Assembly: GCA_943358395.1 (NCBI GenBank)
Contig: CALRGY010000014.1
Span: 1 to 32,245, forward strand
Length of the DNA stretch: 32,245 nt
From: Candidatus Uhrbacteria bacterium
Lineage (GTDB): Bacteria > Patescibacteriota > Patescibacteriia > UBA9934
Direction: 5' to 3'
Shown here: positions 16,254 through 26,045 of the stretch, piece after piece
How the letters are laid out: each line of letters starts with the position of its first letter
Position numbering within the stretch: position 1 is the first letter of the stretch
Position numbers and translations under genes: made by a program
Notes under the pieces: generated by a model
Databases searched by the model: none
Seen by the model: only the letters and a program-made list of their open reading frames with translations
What the model was told of the DNA's origin: nothing

Positions 16254-17114
16254 ATGCTTACGTTTTTACGCTGCACCGTCTTCCATCTCATCATCGGTTC
16301 TTTGATGATTGTTTCCCTTTTCCCCTCAACTCTTCTCGCTGCCGCAGTTCCCTCGGTTCGAGATGTGGTGGTGATGCCTGGAGAATCGGCGAGTATTGAA
16401 ATTCCCGTAGAAAATCAGAAGACGGTTTCGGTGGATGTTGCGTTACAGCTTTTTTCGGCGGAAATTGTGAGTGGGGAGGAGCAGCCGATGATACAAGAGC
16501 TTGATGCGGGTATTGCGGGGTGGGTTTCGCTTTCAACAGGATCGATGATACTTGCAGGAGGAGAACAGGATGTGATGGTGGTTACGGTGCATCCACCTGC
16601 CGATGCGCAGCCGCAGTCTTTTATTCTTGCGTTGGTTGCAACAGAAATCATCGAAGGCGATATTGCGCTTGTTCATGGCGCAGCAACGTTGATTTTTGTA
16701 ACGGTTGGTGATGTGCCAACGTCTGCACAATGTGTGGATTTTGTGCGTAACACCGATGATGGTGCCACGCTCACGCTGATGAATACTGGAAGCGGTATAC
16801 TGTATGCCAACGGAGCCGTTGTGCTTCGTGGAATGTTTGGGATTCGGTTTGGCACAACGCCGATGAATCCAATGGGTCATCGCATCGCAGCGAATCAAAC
16901 TCGTTCTTGGACTGTTTCATTGCCTGCAATTCCATGGTGGGCATTTGGTGCACTGCATTACAGCATCGACGATGAACAGATCGCTGATGATGGATGCGAC
17001 TCGATTGCCATCGGAACGCGATGGCTGCCGATCGTGGGCATCGGTGTAGCGTTTATCACGATATTCATGTTGGGATTCGGAATCCTTCGACGAGTTTCTC
17101 ATTCGGCGATCTGA
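16254..17114 (+). CDS. Secreted membrane-anchored protein of unknown function
   Basis: Signal peptide, Ig-like beta-rich region (MPGESASIEIPVENQ), C-terminal TM (WLPIVGIGVAFITIFMLGFGILRR). Confidence 0.7.
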   Translation: MLTFLRCTVFHLIIGSLMIVSLFPSTLLAAAVPSVRDVVVMPGESASIEIPVENQKTVSVDVALQLFSAEIVSGEEQPMIQELDAGIAGWVSLSTGSMILAGGEQDVMVVTVHPPADAQPQSFILALVATEIIEGDIALVHGAATLIFVTVGDVPTSAQCVDFVRNTDDGATLTLMNTGSGILYANGAVVLRGMFGIRFGTTPMNPMGHRIAANQTRSWTVSLPAIPWWAFGALHYSIDDEQIADDGCDSIAIGTRWLPIVGIGVAFITIFMLGFGILRRVSHSAI

Positions 17115-17136
17115 TTGAGGAATAACCTCACCCATA

Positions 17137-17221
17137 CCCTCTCCTTCGTAAGGAGAGGGATAGCACATCCGGATTCGTGACGCATCTGATCGTGATCTCT
17201 CCCTCCTTACGAAGGAGGGAG
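17137..17221. repeat. Pair of inverted palindromic repeats (R2 family)
   Basis: CCCTCTCCTTCGTAAGGAGAGGG (17137-17159) and CTCCCTCCTTACGAAGGAGGGAG (17199-17221). Confidence 0.8.
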
Positions 17222-17260
17222 TCGGAGGGAGGTCTAAACACGAGCGTGATTCATTTCCCA

Positions 17261-19246
17261 ATGACTCGACTTCACCAAAAACTTTCTTCCCTTCCCCTCA
17301 TCGCTCTCGCGATCTTTTTTCCGTTGATCACGTTTGCGGCAACATTTACCGACGTGACGGATCAGGTTTCCACGACGCAGGTTTCCGTGGGATCGAACCA
17401 CAAATTCATTCTTACGCTTGCAGATGCGATGAGCGAAGGCGAGACGATGACCATTACATTCCCAACCGGATTTGTATTAACATCGATCACCGAAGACGAT
17501 GTTGATATTGCAGATGATGGCGTGGATCTTTTAACCGCGGCAGATTGTACCGGCTCAGAAGCGGCATCGGTGGCAGTGTCCGGTCAAATCGTAACCATGA
17601 CCATTTGTGCGGGTGATGGGGGCGCGATCGCAACAAGTAGCGTTGTGAACATCGAAATTGGAACTAATGCTTCAGCATCCGGGAGTGGCACGCAGCGCAT
17701 CACGAATCCTTCCGTGGCAACGTCGTGGTTTGTGAATATTGCGGGGACAAGCGGAAATTCAGGATCGGTGTTGCTTGCAACGAGTACGAACGGCGGTGCA
17801 TCGGTAAGCGCAACGGTTCCGGGACCTTCGAGTGGCGGAGGATGCGGCGGCTGCGGATCTCCGTCGCCGGATCCGGATCCGGAACCAGAGCCGGAGCCAG
17901 AACCCGATCCCGATCCCGAGCCTGAACCCGAGCCTGAACCTGAGCCAGATCCGGAATCGGATCCTGATCCTGTTGTGGGTGATACGGATGATGATGTTCC
18001 ACCAACAGAAGATCCCGGTTCATCGCCGTCCAGCCCCAGTGAAACGCCAGTGAGCGATTCAGGCGACCCATCGATTCCCGATGAAGTCGGTGGTGGTTCA
18101 TCGGTTCCAGATCCGATCATCGAGGGAGGGATTGATGTTCCTACAGATGAAGGCTCGCCAATACTGCCGGAATCGCCGGGGGATGATGCCGGTACCGTTG
18201 TTTCGATTCCCGAGGAATCATCGAAACCCGTTGTGAAACCGAATACATCCTCTCCGATTGTAACGATCGCGAATGATGTTTCTGGAGCAATCGAAGAGAT
18301 TCGTGCGTCGTCACTTGCAGAACAGATTGCTGCGATCGCTCTGCCTATCGCGGCAATTGCAGCAGCATCGACAATCATCGTACTCGCATCGTCGTTCAAT
18401 TTGTTCTCGTACCTTCAATTTCTCTTTACGTCGCCGTTGATGTTTATTGCGCGCAGAAAGCGAAAGGCATTCGGGGTGGTGTACAACGCTATCACGAAAG
18501 TCCCTATCGATCTTGCGACGGTACGTCTATACGATGCGGCGACGAATCGATTGGTGCGATCGATGGTGACGGATGCGCATGGGCAATATTTCTTTCTTGC
18601 TATGCCGGGGCAATATCGCCTTGTTGTCGCAAAGCATGGGCTGACATTTCCGAGCGCATATTTGCGGGACGTGAAAGATGATGGGGCGTATTTGGATGTG
18701 TATAGCGGGCAGATTATCGAGGTGACGGAAGCGAATGCCAGCATTACGGCGAATATTCCACTCGATCCTGCAGAAGGTGTGCCGCGCACTGCACGAGGGT
18801 TGCGGTGGTACCGGTTCTTGCGCAGGTTCCAGTTTGGTTTTTCATTGTCTGGCGTGCTTCTTTCTTTCGGTGTGTGGTTTGTCGCACCGTCGATGGTGAC
18901 GATGATGCTTGCTGTTGCGCAGGTGATAACATTCCTGCTGTTCTGGCGGTTGGCAGTGCCGCGGGCACCGCACGGCTGGGGTATTGTTTCAGATACATCA
19001 ACGCGTCGCCCTGTGGGCAACGCTGTCGTGAGATTGTTCGAACCGAAGTATAATAAACTTGTTGAAACAGCACTCACCGACGCACGGGGCAGATATAGTT
19101 TCTTGGTAGGGCCCAACGAGTACATTGTACGGACGGATAAAGATGGGTACGACGAGCACACAGTGCGCCCCATCGACTACAGGCAACGCACGGAGCCCGA
19201 GGCGCTTGCTATCGACGTTCCGTTGCAGCCGAAAAAGCTACTATGA
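17261..19246 (+). CDS. Surface protein with Asp/Glu-Pro repeat, TM segments and two carboxypeptidase-regulatory-like (CarboxypepD_reg) domains
   Basis: Signal peptide; GGGCGGCGSPSPDPDPEPEPEPEPDPDPEPEP linker; GVVYNAITKVPIDLATVRLYDAATNRLV and GIVSDTSTRRPVGNAVVRLFEPKYNKLV. Confidence 0.75.
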   Translation: MTRLHQKLSSLPLIALAIFFPLITFAATFTDVTDQVSTTQVSVGSNHKFILTLADAMSEGETMTITFPTGFVLTSITEDDVDIADDGVDLLTAADCTGSEAASVAVSGQIVTMTICAGDGGAIATSSVVNIEIGTNASASGSGTQRITNPSVATSWFVNIAGTSGNSGSVLLATSTNGGASVSATVPGPSSGGGCGGCGSPSPDPDPEPEPEPEPDPDPEPEPEPEPEPDPESDPDPVVGDTDDDVPPTEDPGSSPSSPSETPVSDSGDPSIPDEVGGGSSVPDPIIEGGIDVPTDEGSPILPESPGDDAGTVVSIPEESSKPVVKPNTSSPIVTIANDVSGAIEEIRASSLAEQIAAIALPIAAIAAASTIIVLASSFNLFSYLQFLFTSPLMFIARRKRKAFGVVYNAITKVPIDLATVRLYDAATNRLVRSMVTDAHGQYFFLAMPGQYRLVVAKHGLTFPSAYLRDVKDDGAYLDVYSGQIIEVTEANASITANIPLDPAEGVPRTARGLRWYRFLRRFQFGFSLSGVLLSFGVWFVAPSMVTMMLAVAQVITFLLFWRLAVPRAPHGWGIVSDTSTRRPVGNAVVRLFEPKYNKLVETALTDARGRYSFLVGPNEYIVRTDKDGYDEHTVRPIDYRQRTEPEALAIDVPLQPKKLL

Positions 19247-22200
19247 GGAAGGAGGAGGGAAGAAAAGGCTATGGTATTTCACTCGCACGGCGTTTTTTTG
19301 CGAGCGTTATTTTTGCATGTGTTTTGGTGGGAACAGGGTACACGGGGTTAATACAGGTTCGTGCCGCAGCAACGCCGCCACGCATTGTGATGTATCAAGG
19401 GCGACTATTAAATAGCAACGGTGTTCCTGTTTCGGATACGACGGCATCGATTTCGTTTGCGCTGTACGATGCATCGAGCGGCGGAACCTGTTTATGGTCG
19501 AATAATTCTGCGACGTGTGCTTCGGTTGCCGCACGAACAGTCACGCTGACATCGGGATTATTCTCTGAGGCGCTTGGTGATACTGCGGCTGCTACGCCAT
19601 ATGCCGCAATTGCTGCGACGGTTTTTGCAGATAATGCCTCCGTGTACCTTGAAGTCATCGTGAATGGTGAAACGTTGACTCCTCGAAAAGCAATGCTTGC
19701 TGCGCCGTATGCCATGAACGCCGATGCACTCGACGGCTACACCACGACTCTCGCGGGAGCGACCTCGGCAATGGTTCCCGTTTTTACCGCGAACGGCAAT
19801 TTGGTGATTACCGGTTCGCCACAGAGTACAGCAACGACCGATGCCGTATTGCTGGTGAATCCCGATACTGCCGTCACAGCAACGAATGAAAAATTACTTT
19901 CTCTTGCGGTGAGCGGAACGGCGAAGTTTACTCTCGATGCTGAGGGAGATGGAACATTTGCGGGTTCAATTGGGGTGAACGGCGGAACTATCGCCTCTTC
20001 TATTGCGTTAGCGATTACTTCCGGTGGTGATTTGAGTTTGAATCCTGGTGGGTCCGGTTTAGTTTCTATCACAACGGGTGACGATTTTACGGTGGGTGCC
20101 GCAACCCTTGTCGCACCATTCAGTGTGGATGTTTCACTCGCGACGATTCGTTTTGGTAGTGGCAGTAGCGCAGATCCCATTCTGAATTTTTACGCGAGTG
20201 ATTCATCGACATCTGCACAGATCGCGTATGGTCTTACGGATACCTTTGCGGTTACCGGTGGAAATTGGTCGTTGACGGGTTTGGGTACATTACCAACCAC
20301 GAGTAGCGGATCATCGGTGTCATCATTGACGACAACAACGCTGAGTGGCACGTCATCGAATAATCTTGCAGCATTAACGATGTACGGATCGTCATCATCG
20401 ATGACGTATTCTGCTATTGAGGGATCGGGAACGACGTCGCACCAAGTGAATGCCGGGCAAAATTCGCTCACAATCTCTGGGGCAACGTCGGTGTTAACGT
20501 ACGGGAATGCCGTGAAGGGAACGCTCACGAATACTGCAACGAATGCATCGTTGATAGAATCTGGCGGCTACTTGTCCGGCGTGACCGGCGTTGCTACGCA
20601 TAACGCGAGCCTTACCACCTTGAGCGATATTCGTGGTGTGTACGGCGAAGTTGCCGCAGCGAATGGTACGGTTACGAATGCGTATGCCGTTTCTGGACAG
20701 TTTTCCGTGACGTCGGGATCGATTACGAATGCCTACGCGGTGTACGGTAAGGGCACCACAGTTGGAACAAATCGATACGGTGTGTATGGCGAAGCGTCTG
20801 GGGGAACGAATAATTATGGTGGCTATTTTACGGGGGGAGCAGTGCAGATTGATGCGGATACCTCTGCGGATATTGCAACCATCGCTTTGACGGCTGGAGA
20901 GCTTTATGTTGCCGGCGACCTTGAATCGCGGGGAAGTACACTCCTTGGTGATGCCACAAGTTCAAGCCCAACGTTTACCTTCTCATCCGCAAAAACATCC
21001 GGTGATTTAGGGTCGTTTGTGTTTGATGGCATGCAATCTGGCAATGGTTTTACGGTGTCGCGCGCCAATGCTGGGGGCACCGATGTGACGGGAACTATTT
21101 TCCGCGTATTGCAGAATGATGTTGGCGCAGGATCGACGGCAACCGCCGCATCGATTACGCAGCTTGGAGCAGGATCGGCGATCGGACTCTTGATTACACA
21201 AGCGACCACGAGCGCGCATAGCGGCGCAAGTACCGGCGCAAATGCACTCGTGATTGATACCCAAGAAAATGGAAGTTCCGACGATGCGATTATTTTACGC
21301 TCCGATTCTAATGCAGATGGCACTGGTCTTGATATGGAGTTCCGCGTTACTACCGCTGGCGATGCATATGCTGATGGAGCATTTACTGGTGGTGGTGCTG
21401 ACTTTGCTGAATATTTTCCCACGAAAGATGCTGCGCTTACCGATGAACAGCTGGTGTGTCAGGATTATGCGGTTGCGAAAAGCGTAAAGCGATGTGAGGC
21501 AGGGAACACCCAGATCGTTGGTGTGATTTCTACAAATCCTGCGTTTATTGGAAACAATATCGGCGACGGCACAGAGGATTTGCGGGGTAATGCGAAGTAT
21601 CGATTGGTGGGTTTAACCGGGCAGGTGGATACGAAGGTGAGTACAAGTGATGGCGCAATTGCTGTTGGTGATCCAATTTCCGCATCGTCGACGATGGCAG
21701 GATATGGCGCAAAGGCGCATGGGCCGGTACGGATTGTGGGCTTTGCATTGCAAGCGCTGTCTGGCGGGGTTGGCACGATTCGTGTCCTTGTAAGTCCGCA
21801 GTGGTATGGCGGCGATGTGCTCACCGCGACCGGAGGTGCCACGCAGGTGGCAGGCAGTTTCGCGATTGCTGCAACAACCCTGGCGACCGCATCATCGGTA
21901 ACCGTGGATTCCGGCACATTGATGCTTCGCGGATCTGCATGGAGTGGTAATGCGGCGGAAACAATCGGAATGCAGCTCAAGACCGCAGTGAGTGCCGTGG
22001 ATGATTATCGTCTTTCGGTGATGAATACTGCAGGAACCGAAGTTGCCTCTGTGGGGAATTCTGGAGACTTCGCGATTGCTGGCAGACTCTATCCTTCAGA
22101 TCGGGGCGCGACACAACGAACGAAATATCTGTATTACGATGGATCAGTTGGTTCTGGTGGTGACATGATGCGTACGAATGCTGCAGGTTGGGCAGCAGGA

Positions 22201-23505
22201 TCGTATGACTTTGCGGAAATGTTCCCGTCTGCCGACGTATTGCTGCCTGGTGAAATTGTCGTGTTTGGCGATGCGAGCGAACATGTGAAGCGATCGTTGG
22301 GCGAGCCGTACAGTCGCACCATTGCCGGAATTGTTTCTACGCGCCCCGGATTTTTGGCAGGTGAGAATCGTGCGGATCATTATCCTATTGCGCTTGCTGG
22401 GCGTGTGCCAACATTGGTCTCCACGGAAAACGGCGCAATCAACATCGGCGATCCACTGACAACATCAACACATCCCGGCTATGCCATGAAGGCAACGGAA
22501 CCTGGACCGATTGTGGGCTATGCCGCACAAGCATTCGAAGGATTGATGGGAACGGTGATCGTCTATGTGAATGTTTCATATTACGCCGGTGCACCGGTGA
22601 AGCAGGGTGCGGGTGCAGAAAACACCGTTTCCCATCTTTCTGCAGATATTCAAGCGTTTGATACCACGGGTGTGCTGAACTTTAACGGTGGTCAGCTTCT
22701 CGCGATTGGTTCCATGGCAGGAATCGATGGCGTGTGGCGTTTAGAGAATGATGGCGATTTCATTACGTCTGGTCGGCTCATCGAATTAGTGCGGTCGGTT
22801 GAGGGTACCGATGTTGAAACGTATGTTGCGGCAACATTGCAGAAAACGGTGCAGCTTTCCGGTACGGTTGTACTCAACAATGGTCGCGCCGAGGTGACGT
22901 TTGCAGACATCGATGCAACATTTACCAGTATCATCGATACAGCCCCAACCTATCGCGCACTTATCACACCGTACGGAGCAACCGGTGCACTCTTCGTCAC
23001 CGATCGCACGGTGAACGGATTCGCTATCGTTGAATCTGGTGCAGCGTCTTCCGGCGTTTCTGTGGATTGGTTCGTGATTGCGACGCGGAGGGATTACGCG
23101 GAGGTGAATGCGGTTCCGGTTGAAGTGCCGTTGGTGAGCAATTCGGTCGAAACCCCTTCGGAGTTCTCGACCCCCTCCGACTCCCCCTTGGCAGGGGGAG
23201 AGGTCGCGACGGATGAGGTCACTCCGTCATCGGATCCGGTGAGTGAATCGATTTCCGATCCTGCACCGGTCTCTGATCCTGAACCGATTTCCGAACCTGC
23301 ATCATCGGATTCTGCTTCTTCGACTTCAGCTCCCTCCGACTCCTCGTCCCTTTCTCACTCCCCCATAAATGGGGGAGAGGTCGCGAGCAATGAAAGCGCT
23401 CCGTCATCGGATTCGGTGAGCGTTGATGCTGCGCCTGCGCCGTCCGCCGACTCAGCCCCATCCGGATCTTCCGATGCTCCTTCGAGTGAGTCAGTGTCAT
23501 CCTGA
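19243..23505 (+). CDS. Large tail-fibre/surface-like protein with two peptidase G2-like (IMCp-like) modules and a Ser/Pro-rich C-terminus
   Basis: PRIVMYQGRLLNSNGVPVSD...; ADFAEYFPTKDAALTDEQLV...GVISTNPAFIG and YDFAEMFPSADVLLPGEIV...GIVSTRPGFLAG; ATGA overlap with the upstream gene. Confidence 0.75.
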   Translation: MRKEEGRKGYGISLARRFFASVIFACVLVGTGYTGLIQVRAAATPPRIVMYQGRLLNSNGVPVSDTTASISFALYDASSGGTCLWSNNSATCASVAARTVTLTSGLFSEALGDTAAATPYAAIAATVFADNASVYLEVIVNGETLTPRKAMLAAPYAMNADALDGYTTTLAGATSAMVPVFTANGNLVITGSPQSTATTDAVLLVNPDTAVTATNEKLLSLAVSGTAKFTLDAEGDGTFAGSIGVNGGTIASSIALAITSGGDLSLNPGGSGLVSITTGDDFTVGAATLVAPFSVDVSLATIRFGSGSSADPILNFYASDSSTSAQIAYGLTDTFAVTGGNWSLTGLGTLPTTSSGSSVSSLTTTTLSGTSSNNLAALTMYGSSSSMTYSAIEGSGTTSHQVNAGQNSLTISGATSVLTYGNAVKGTLTNTATNASLIESGGYLSGVTGVATHNASLTTLSDIRGVYGEVAAANGTVTNAYAVSGQFSVTSGSITNAYAVYGKGTTVGTNRYGVYGEASGGTNNYGGYFTGGAVQIDADTSADIATIALTAGELYVAGDLESRGSTLLGDATSSSPTFTFSSAKTSGDLGSFVFDGMQSGNGFTVSRANAGGTDVTGTIFRVLQNDVGAGSTATAASITQLGAGSAIGLLITQATTSAHSGASTGANALVIDTQENGSSDDAIILRSDSNADGTGLDMEFRVTTAGDAYADGAFTGGGADFAEYFPTKDAALTDEQLVCQDYAVAKSVKRCEAGNTQIVGVISTNPAFIGNNIGDGTEDLRGNAKYRLVGLTGQVDTKVSTSDGAIAVGDPISASSTMAGYGAKAHGPVRIVGFALQALSGGVGTIRVLVSPQWYGGDVLTATGGATQVAGSFAIAATTLATASSVTVDSGTLMLRGSAWSGNAAETIGMQLKTAVSAVDDYRLSVMNTAGTEVASVGNSGDFAIAGRLYPSDRGATQRTKYLYYDGSVGSGGDMMRTNAAGWAAGSYDFAEMFPSADVLLPGEIVVFGDASEHVKRSLGEPYSRTIAGIVSTRPGFLAGENRADHYPIALAGRVPTLVSTENGAINIGDPLTTSTHPGYAMKATEPGPIVGYAAQAFEGLMGTVIVYVNVSYYAGAPVKQGAGAENTVSHLSADIQAFDTTGVLNFNGGQLLAIGSMAGIDGVWRLENDGDFITSGRLIELVRSVEGTDVETYVAATLQKTVQLSGTVVLNNGRAEVTFADIDATFTSIIDTAPTYRALITPYGATGALFVTDRTVNGFAIVESGAASSGVSVDWFVIATRRDYAEVNAVPVEVPLVSNSVETPSEFSTPSDSPLAGGEVATDEVTPSSDPVSESISDPAPVSDPEPISEPASSDSASSTSAPSDSSSLSHSPINGGEVASNESAPSSDSVSVDAAPAPSADSAPSGSSDAPSSESVSS
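23181..23200. repeat. R2 palindrome CTCCCCCTTGGCAGGGGGAG within CDS
   Basis: 7-bp perfect arms; flanks match other R2 copies (CCCCTCCGA...AGGTCGCGA). Confidence 0.85.
23358..23377. repeat. R2 palindrome CTCCCCCATAAATGGGGGAG within CDS
   Basis: Same repeat family, flanked by AGGTCGCGA. Confidence 0.85.
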
Positions 23506-23560
23506 GGCTTTGCCGACCTGTCCCCACGAAGCTTTAGCGAAGTGGGAAAGATCTCTCGTT
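23496..23560. repeat. R3 half-element GTCATCCTGAGGCTTTGCCGACCTGTCCCCACGAAGC...
   Basis: Near-identical to the left half of 27289-27407. Confidence 0.85.
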
Positions 23561-23575
23561 GATTAAGAACTTTCT

Positions 23576-25891
23576 ATGATTTTCGATTCTGAGCGCATCC
23601 TTCGTTTTATCGTTCGGTTTGGTTTTCAGCTCTTAGTTTTCGTCACACCGATCCTCGCGTTGCCCTGGACGGTAGACGCACTCGACGTCAATAAACAAAT
23701 GTTTTTTTTCGGCATTGTCGCAATCATGGTGATTGCGTGGCTTGCGGAGGCGTTGTTTGCGCGGCGGATGACGGTGAAGCCGAGCGTGTTATGGGTTCCA
23801 TTCGTGGCATTTCTTGTATGTGTAGGCATTTCCGCTGGGCTTTCGCATGAGCCGTATACGAGCGTGCTTGGGCAAACGAATCAGGAATATACGAGTGCAA
23901 TAACGATTGCGTTGATGATTGGTATGGCGTGCGTGGGCGCGCATGTGCTTGATGCGCGTGCGCAGTATAAAGTGCTTGTTGCCGCGATGATTGGTGCTGC
24001 AGTTGCGGGTGTGTGTTCAGCGGCAGCTTTTTTTGGCATGACGTTTGGCACGTTGCCAACGAATCTTATCGGTACACCCAACGCGCTCCTTGTGTACCTT
24101 TTAGCGATGACGTTGCTTGGCGCTGGCATGATGATTACCGCAACAGCATCGCATCGTAAACACGAGCGTGTTGTGGTTGCGGGTGCAACAATCGTCACGA
24201 CGCTCGCAACAATCGCTGGATTACTCGCAGTAGACTATGCAGTGCTTTGGGGATTAGCACTCTTCGGAAGCGTCGTACTCTTTGCTCTTTCTGCAACGCG
24301 ATCTGAATTGTTTTCGCGCCCTACCCGATACATTGCGCCCATGATGCTGTGCGTGGCATCGCTGTTTTTCCTTGTTCTTCCCAGTGCATTACCAAGCCCA
24401 TTCCCCTCCGAGGTTGCACTGAATACCCGAACCACATGGAGTATTGCCGCGGAATCGATGAAAATCGGTGCATGGGCATTTGGTACTGGTCCTGGAACAT
24501 TTTCGATGGTATTCACGCAGCATCATGGCGCCGATCTGAATACATCGGCATTTTGGGACACCCGGTTTGATCGTGGTTCCTCGGCGATACTCACCATGCT
24601 GCCGACCGTGGGAATATTCGCCGTTCTTGCACTCGTTGTTGCCCTCATTCTTCTTGTCGTTTTTGCCTTGCGTCACGTGCTTCGTCATTCATCCGTGGAA
24701 ACACTTCCAATCATGACGGCGTGGAGCGTTTTGACTGCAGCGCTCTTCGTTTATCCGCAGAATTTTACGCTGACCTTGATGTTTTGGGTGTTTACGATGT
24801 TGGTGCTGCGCACAATATTGCCCCAAGGAAAACTGTTGGACTTTGAACGCTCGCCGCGCATGGGCTTTGCAGCGGCATTTGCGTTTGTGCTGTGTGGCAT
24901 GCTGTTTCTTACCGTCACCTTTGCTGGAATTTCGCGGTATCGTGCGGAGATTGCGTTTGCACAAGCGGTTACTATCGATGCACAAGGCGGGAACGTTGAT
25001 GACGTGATCGCGTTGCTTGACGATGCAGCAACCGCGAATCGATGGAGTGACGTGTATTACCGGAATCTTGGCAGCGCGCTGCTTCAAAAGGTGCTTACGG
25101 TTGCACAGCGCGCAGATGCCGATCCTACGGTGGTGAAATCTCTCATTGGCGCTGCGGTGAATGCGGGTGTACGCGCCACAGAGCTTGGGCCAACGAATGT
25201 CATCAATTGGGAAGTACGGGGCGATATTTATCGAAATGTTTCTCCGTTAATTTCCGATGCTGCGGCATTTGCGATTGCCTCCTACGATAAGGCGATTGCG
25301 TTAGCGCCGAATAATCCAAAATATGCCGTGAGCAGTGCGCGTGCATATTTAGCACTTGCGGATACATTGGCGCCGGTAGCAAAGGGCGACGATGCTGCCG
25401 CTGCTACAACAGCGAAAATTGCGCAAGACGACGCACTGCAGCATGCGCACGATGCCTTGATGCACGCCATTACGTTGAAATCGGACTACGCCGAGGCACG
25501 ATACTTTTTAGCCTTCGTACAAGAACGGCAGAACAAGCTCGCAGAAGCCGTGGCAAGCATGGAAATAGTGCGCGCCTCTGCGCCCCGCGATGTTGGCGTA
25601 GGTTTGCAGCTCGCGCTGCTGTATCTTCGCCAAGGCAAGCAAGACAACGCGCAACGCGAGCTAGAACGCATTATCGCCATCGCTCCAAATTTCGCAAACG
25701 CCCATTGGTATCTTGCATCGATTTTTGAACAAAAGAACGACATCGACGAAGCCGTGATCGAGCTGGAAACCATCATGAAGCTTGATCCAAAGAATGAAAC
25801 GGTGCAGAAAAAGATTAATGCGTTGAAGGCAGGAAAGACGCCTATTGCTCCGATTCCTGAGCCGTTGCCGGAGAGTGAAGTGAGTCCGTAG
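23576..25891 (+). CDS. Multi-spanning membrane protein with C-terminal TPR repeats (O-antigen ligase/Wzy-like)
   Basis: About a dozen hydrophobic segments, then TPR-like repeats (AEARYFLAFVQERQNKLAEAVASME…ANAHWYLASIFEQKNDIDEAVIELE). Confidence 0.7.
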   Translation: MIFDSERILRFIVRFGFQLLVFVTPILALPWTVDALDVNKQMFFFGIVAIMVIAWLAEALFARRMTVKPSVLWVPFVAFLVCVGISAGLSHEPYTSVLGQTNQEYTSAITIALMIGMACVGAHVLDARAQYKVLVAAMIGAAVAGVCSAAAFFGMTFGTLPTNLIGTPNALLVYLLAMTLLGAGMMITATASHRKHERVVVAGATIVTTLATIAGLLAVDYAVLWGLALFGSVVLFALSATRSELFSRPTRYIAPMMLCVASLFFLVLPSALPSPFPSEVALNTRTTWSIAAESMKIGAWAFGTGPGTFSMVFTQHHGADLNTSAFWDTRFDRGSSAILTMLPTVGIFAVLALVVALILLVVFALRHVLRHSSVETLPIMTAWSVLTAALFVYPQNFTLTLMFWVFTMLVLRTILPQGKLLDFERSPRMGFAAAFAFVLCGMLFLTVTFAGISRYRAEIAFAQAVTIDAQGGNVDDVIALLDDAATANRWSDVYYRNLGSALLQKVLTVAQRADADPTVVKSLIGAAVNAGVRATELGPTNVINWEVRGDIYRNVSPLISDAAAFAIASYDKAIALAPNNPKYAVSSARAYLALADTLAPVAKGDDAAAATTAKIAQDDALQHAHDALMHAITLKSDYAEARYFLAFVQERQNKLAEAVASMEIVRASAPRDVGVGLQLALLYLRQGKQDNAQRELERIIAIAPNFANAHWYLASIFEQKNDIDEAVIELETIMKLDPKNETVQKKINALKAGKTPIAPIPEPLPESEVSP

Positions 25892-25901
25892 CCCCCTCCA
25901 A

Positions 25902-25972
25902 CTCCCCCATAAATGGGGGAGAGTATCGAGGAGATGAATCTTGACGTGAACTTCCCCCCATTTATGGGGGGA
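25902..25972. repeat. Inverted pair of R2 palindromes between convergent genes
   Basis: CTCCCCCATAAATGGGGGAG (25902-25921) and TCCCCCCATTTATGGGGGGA (25953-25972). Confidence 0.85.
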
Positions 25973-25992
25973 TTAGAGGGGGGTTCCGAAAC

Positions 25993-26022
25993 TAAAAGCA
26001 CCCCCAGTTTCCCGGAGGTGCC
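25993..26022 (-). terminator. Terminator for the 26046..27158 gene
   Basis: Reverse strand GGCACCTCC...GGGGGTGCTTTT. Confidence 0.6.
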
Positions 26023-26045
26023 TCGTCGTCACGCGTCGTTGGGAG

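Noticed and set aside
17584-18399. Minus-strand ORF with long Ser-Gly repeat (SGSGSGSG...)
   Set aside because: Shadow of the Pro-Asp/Glu repeat of the plus-strand surface protein; no own start context.
18415-19173. 252-aa minus-strand ORF
   Set aside because: Antisense to a well-supported surface-protein CDS; composition typical of a shadow frame.
20904-21980. Minus-strand ORFs 20904..21422 and 21465..21980
   Set aside because: Antisense to the 1420-aa surface protein; no recognisable domains.
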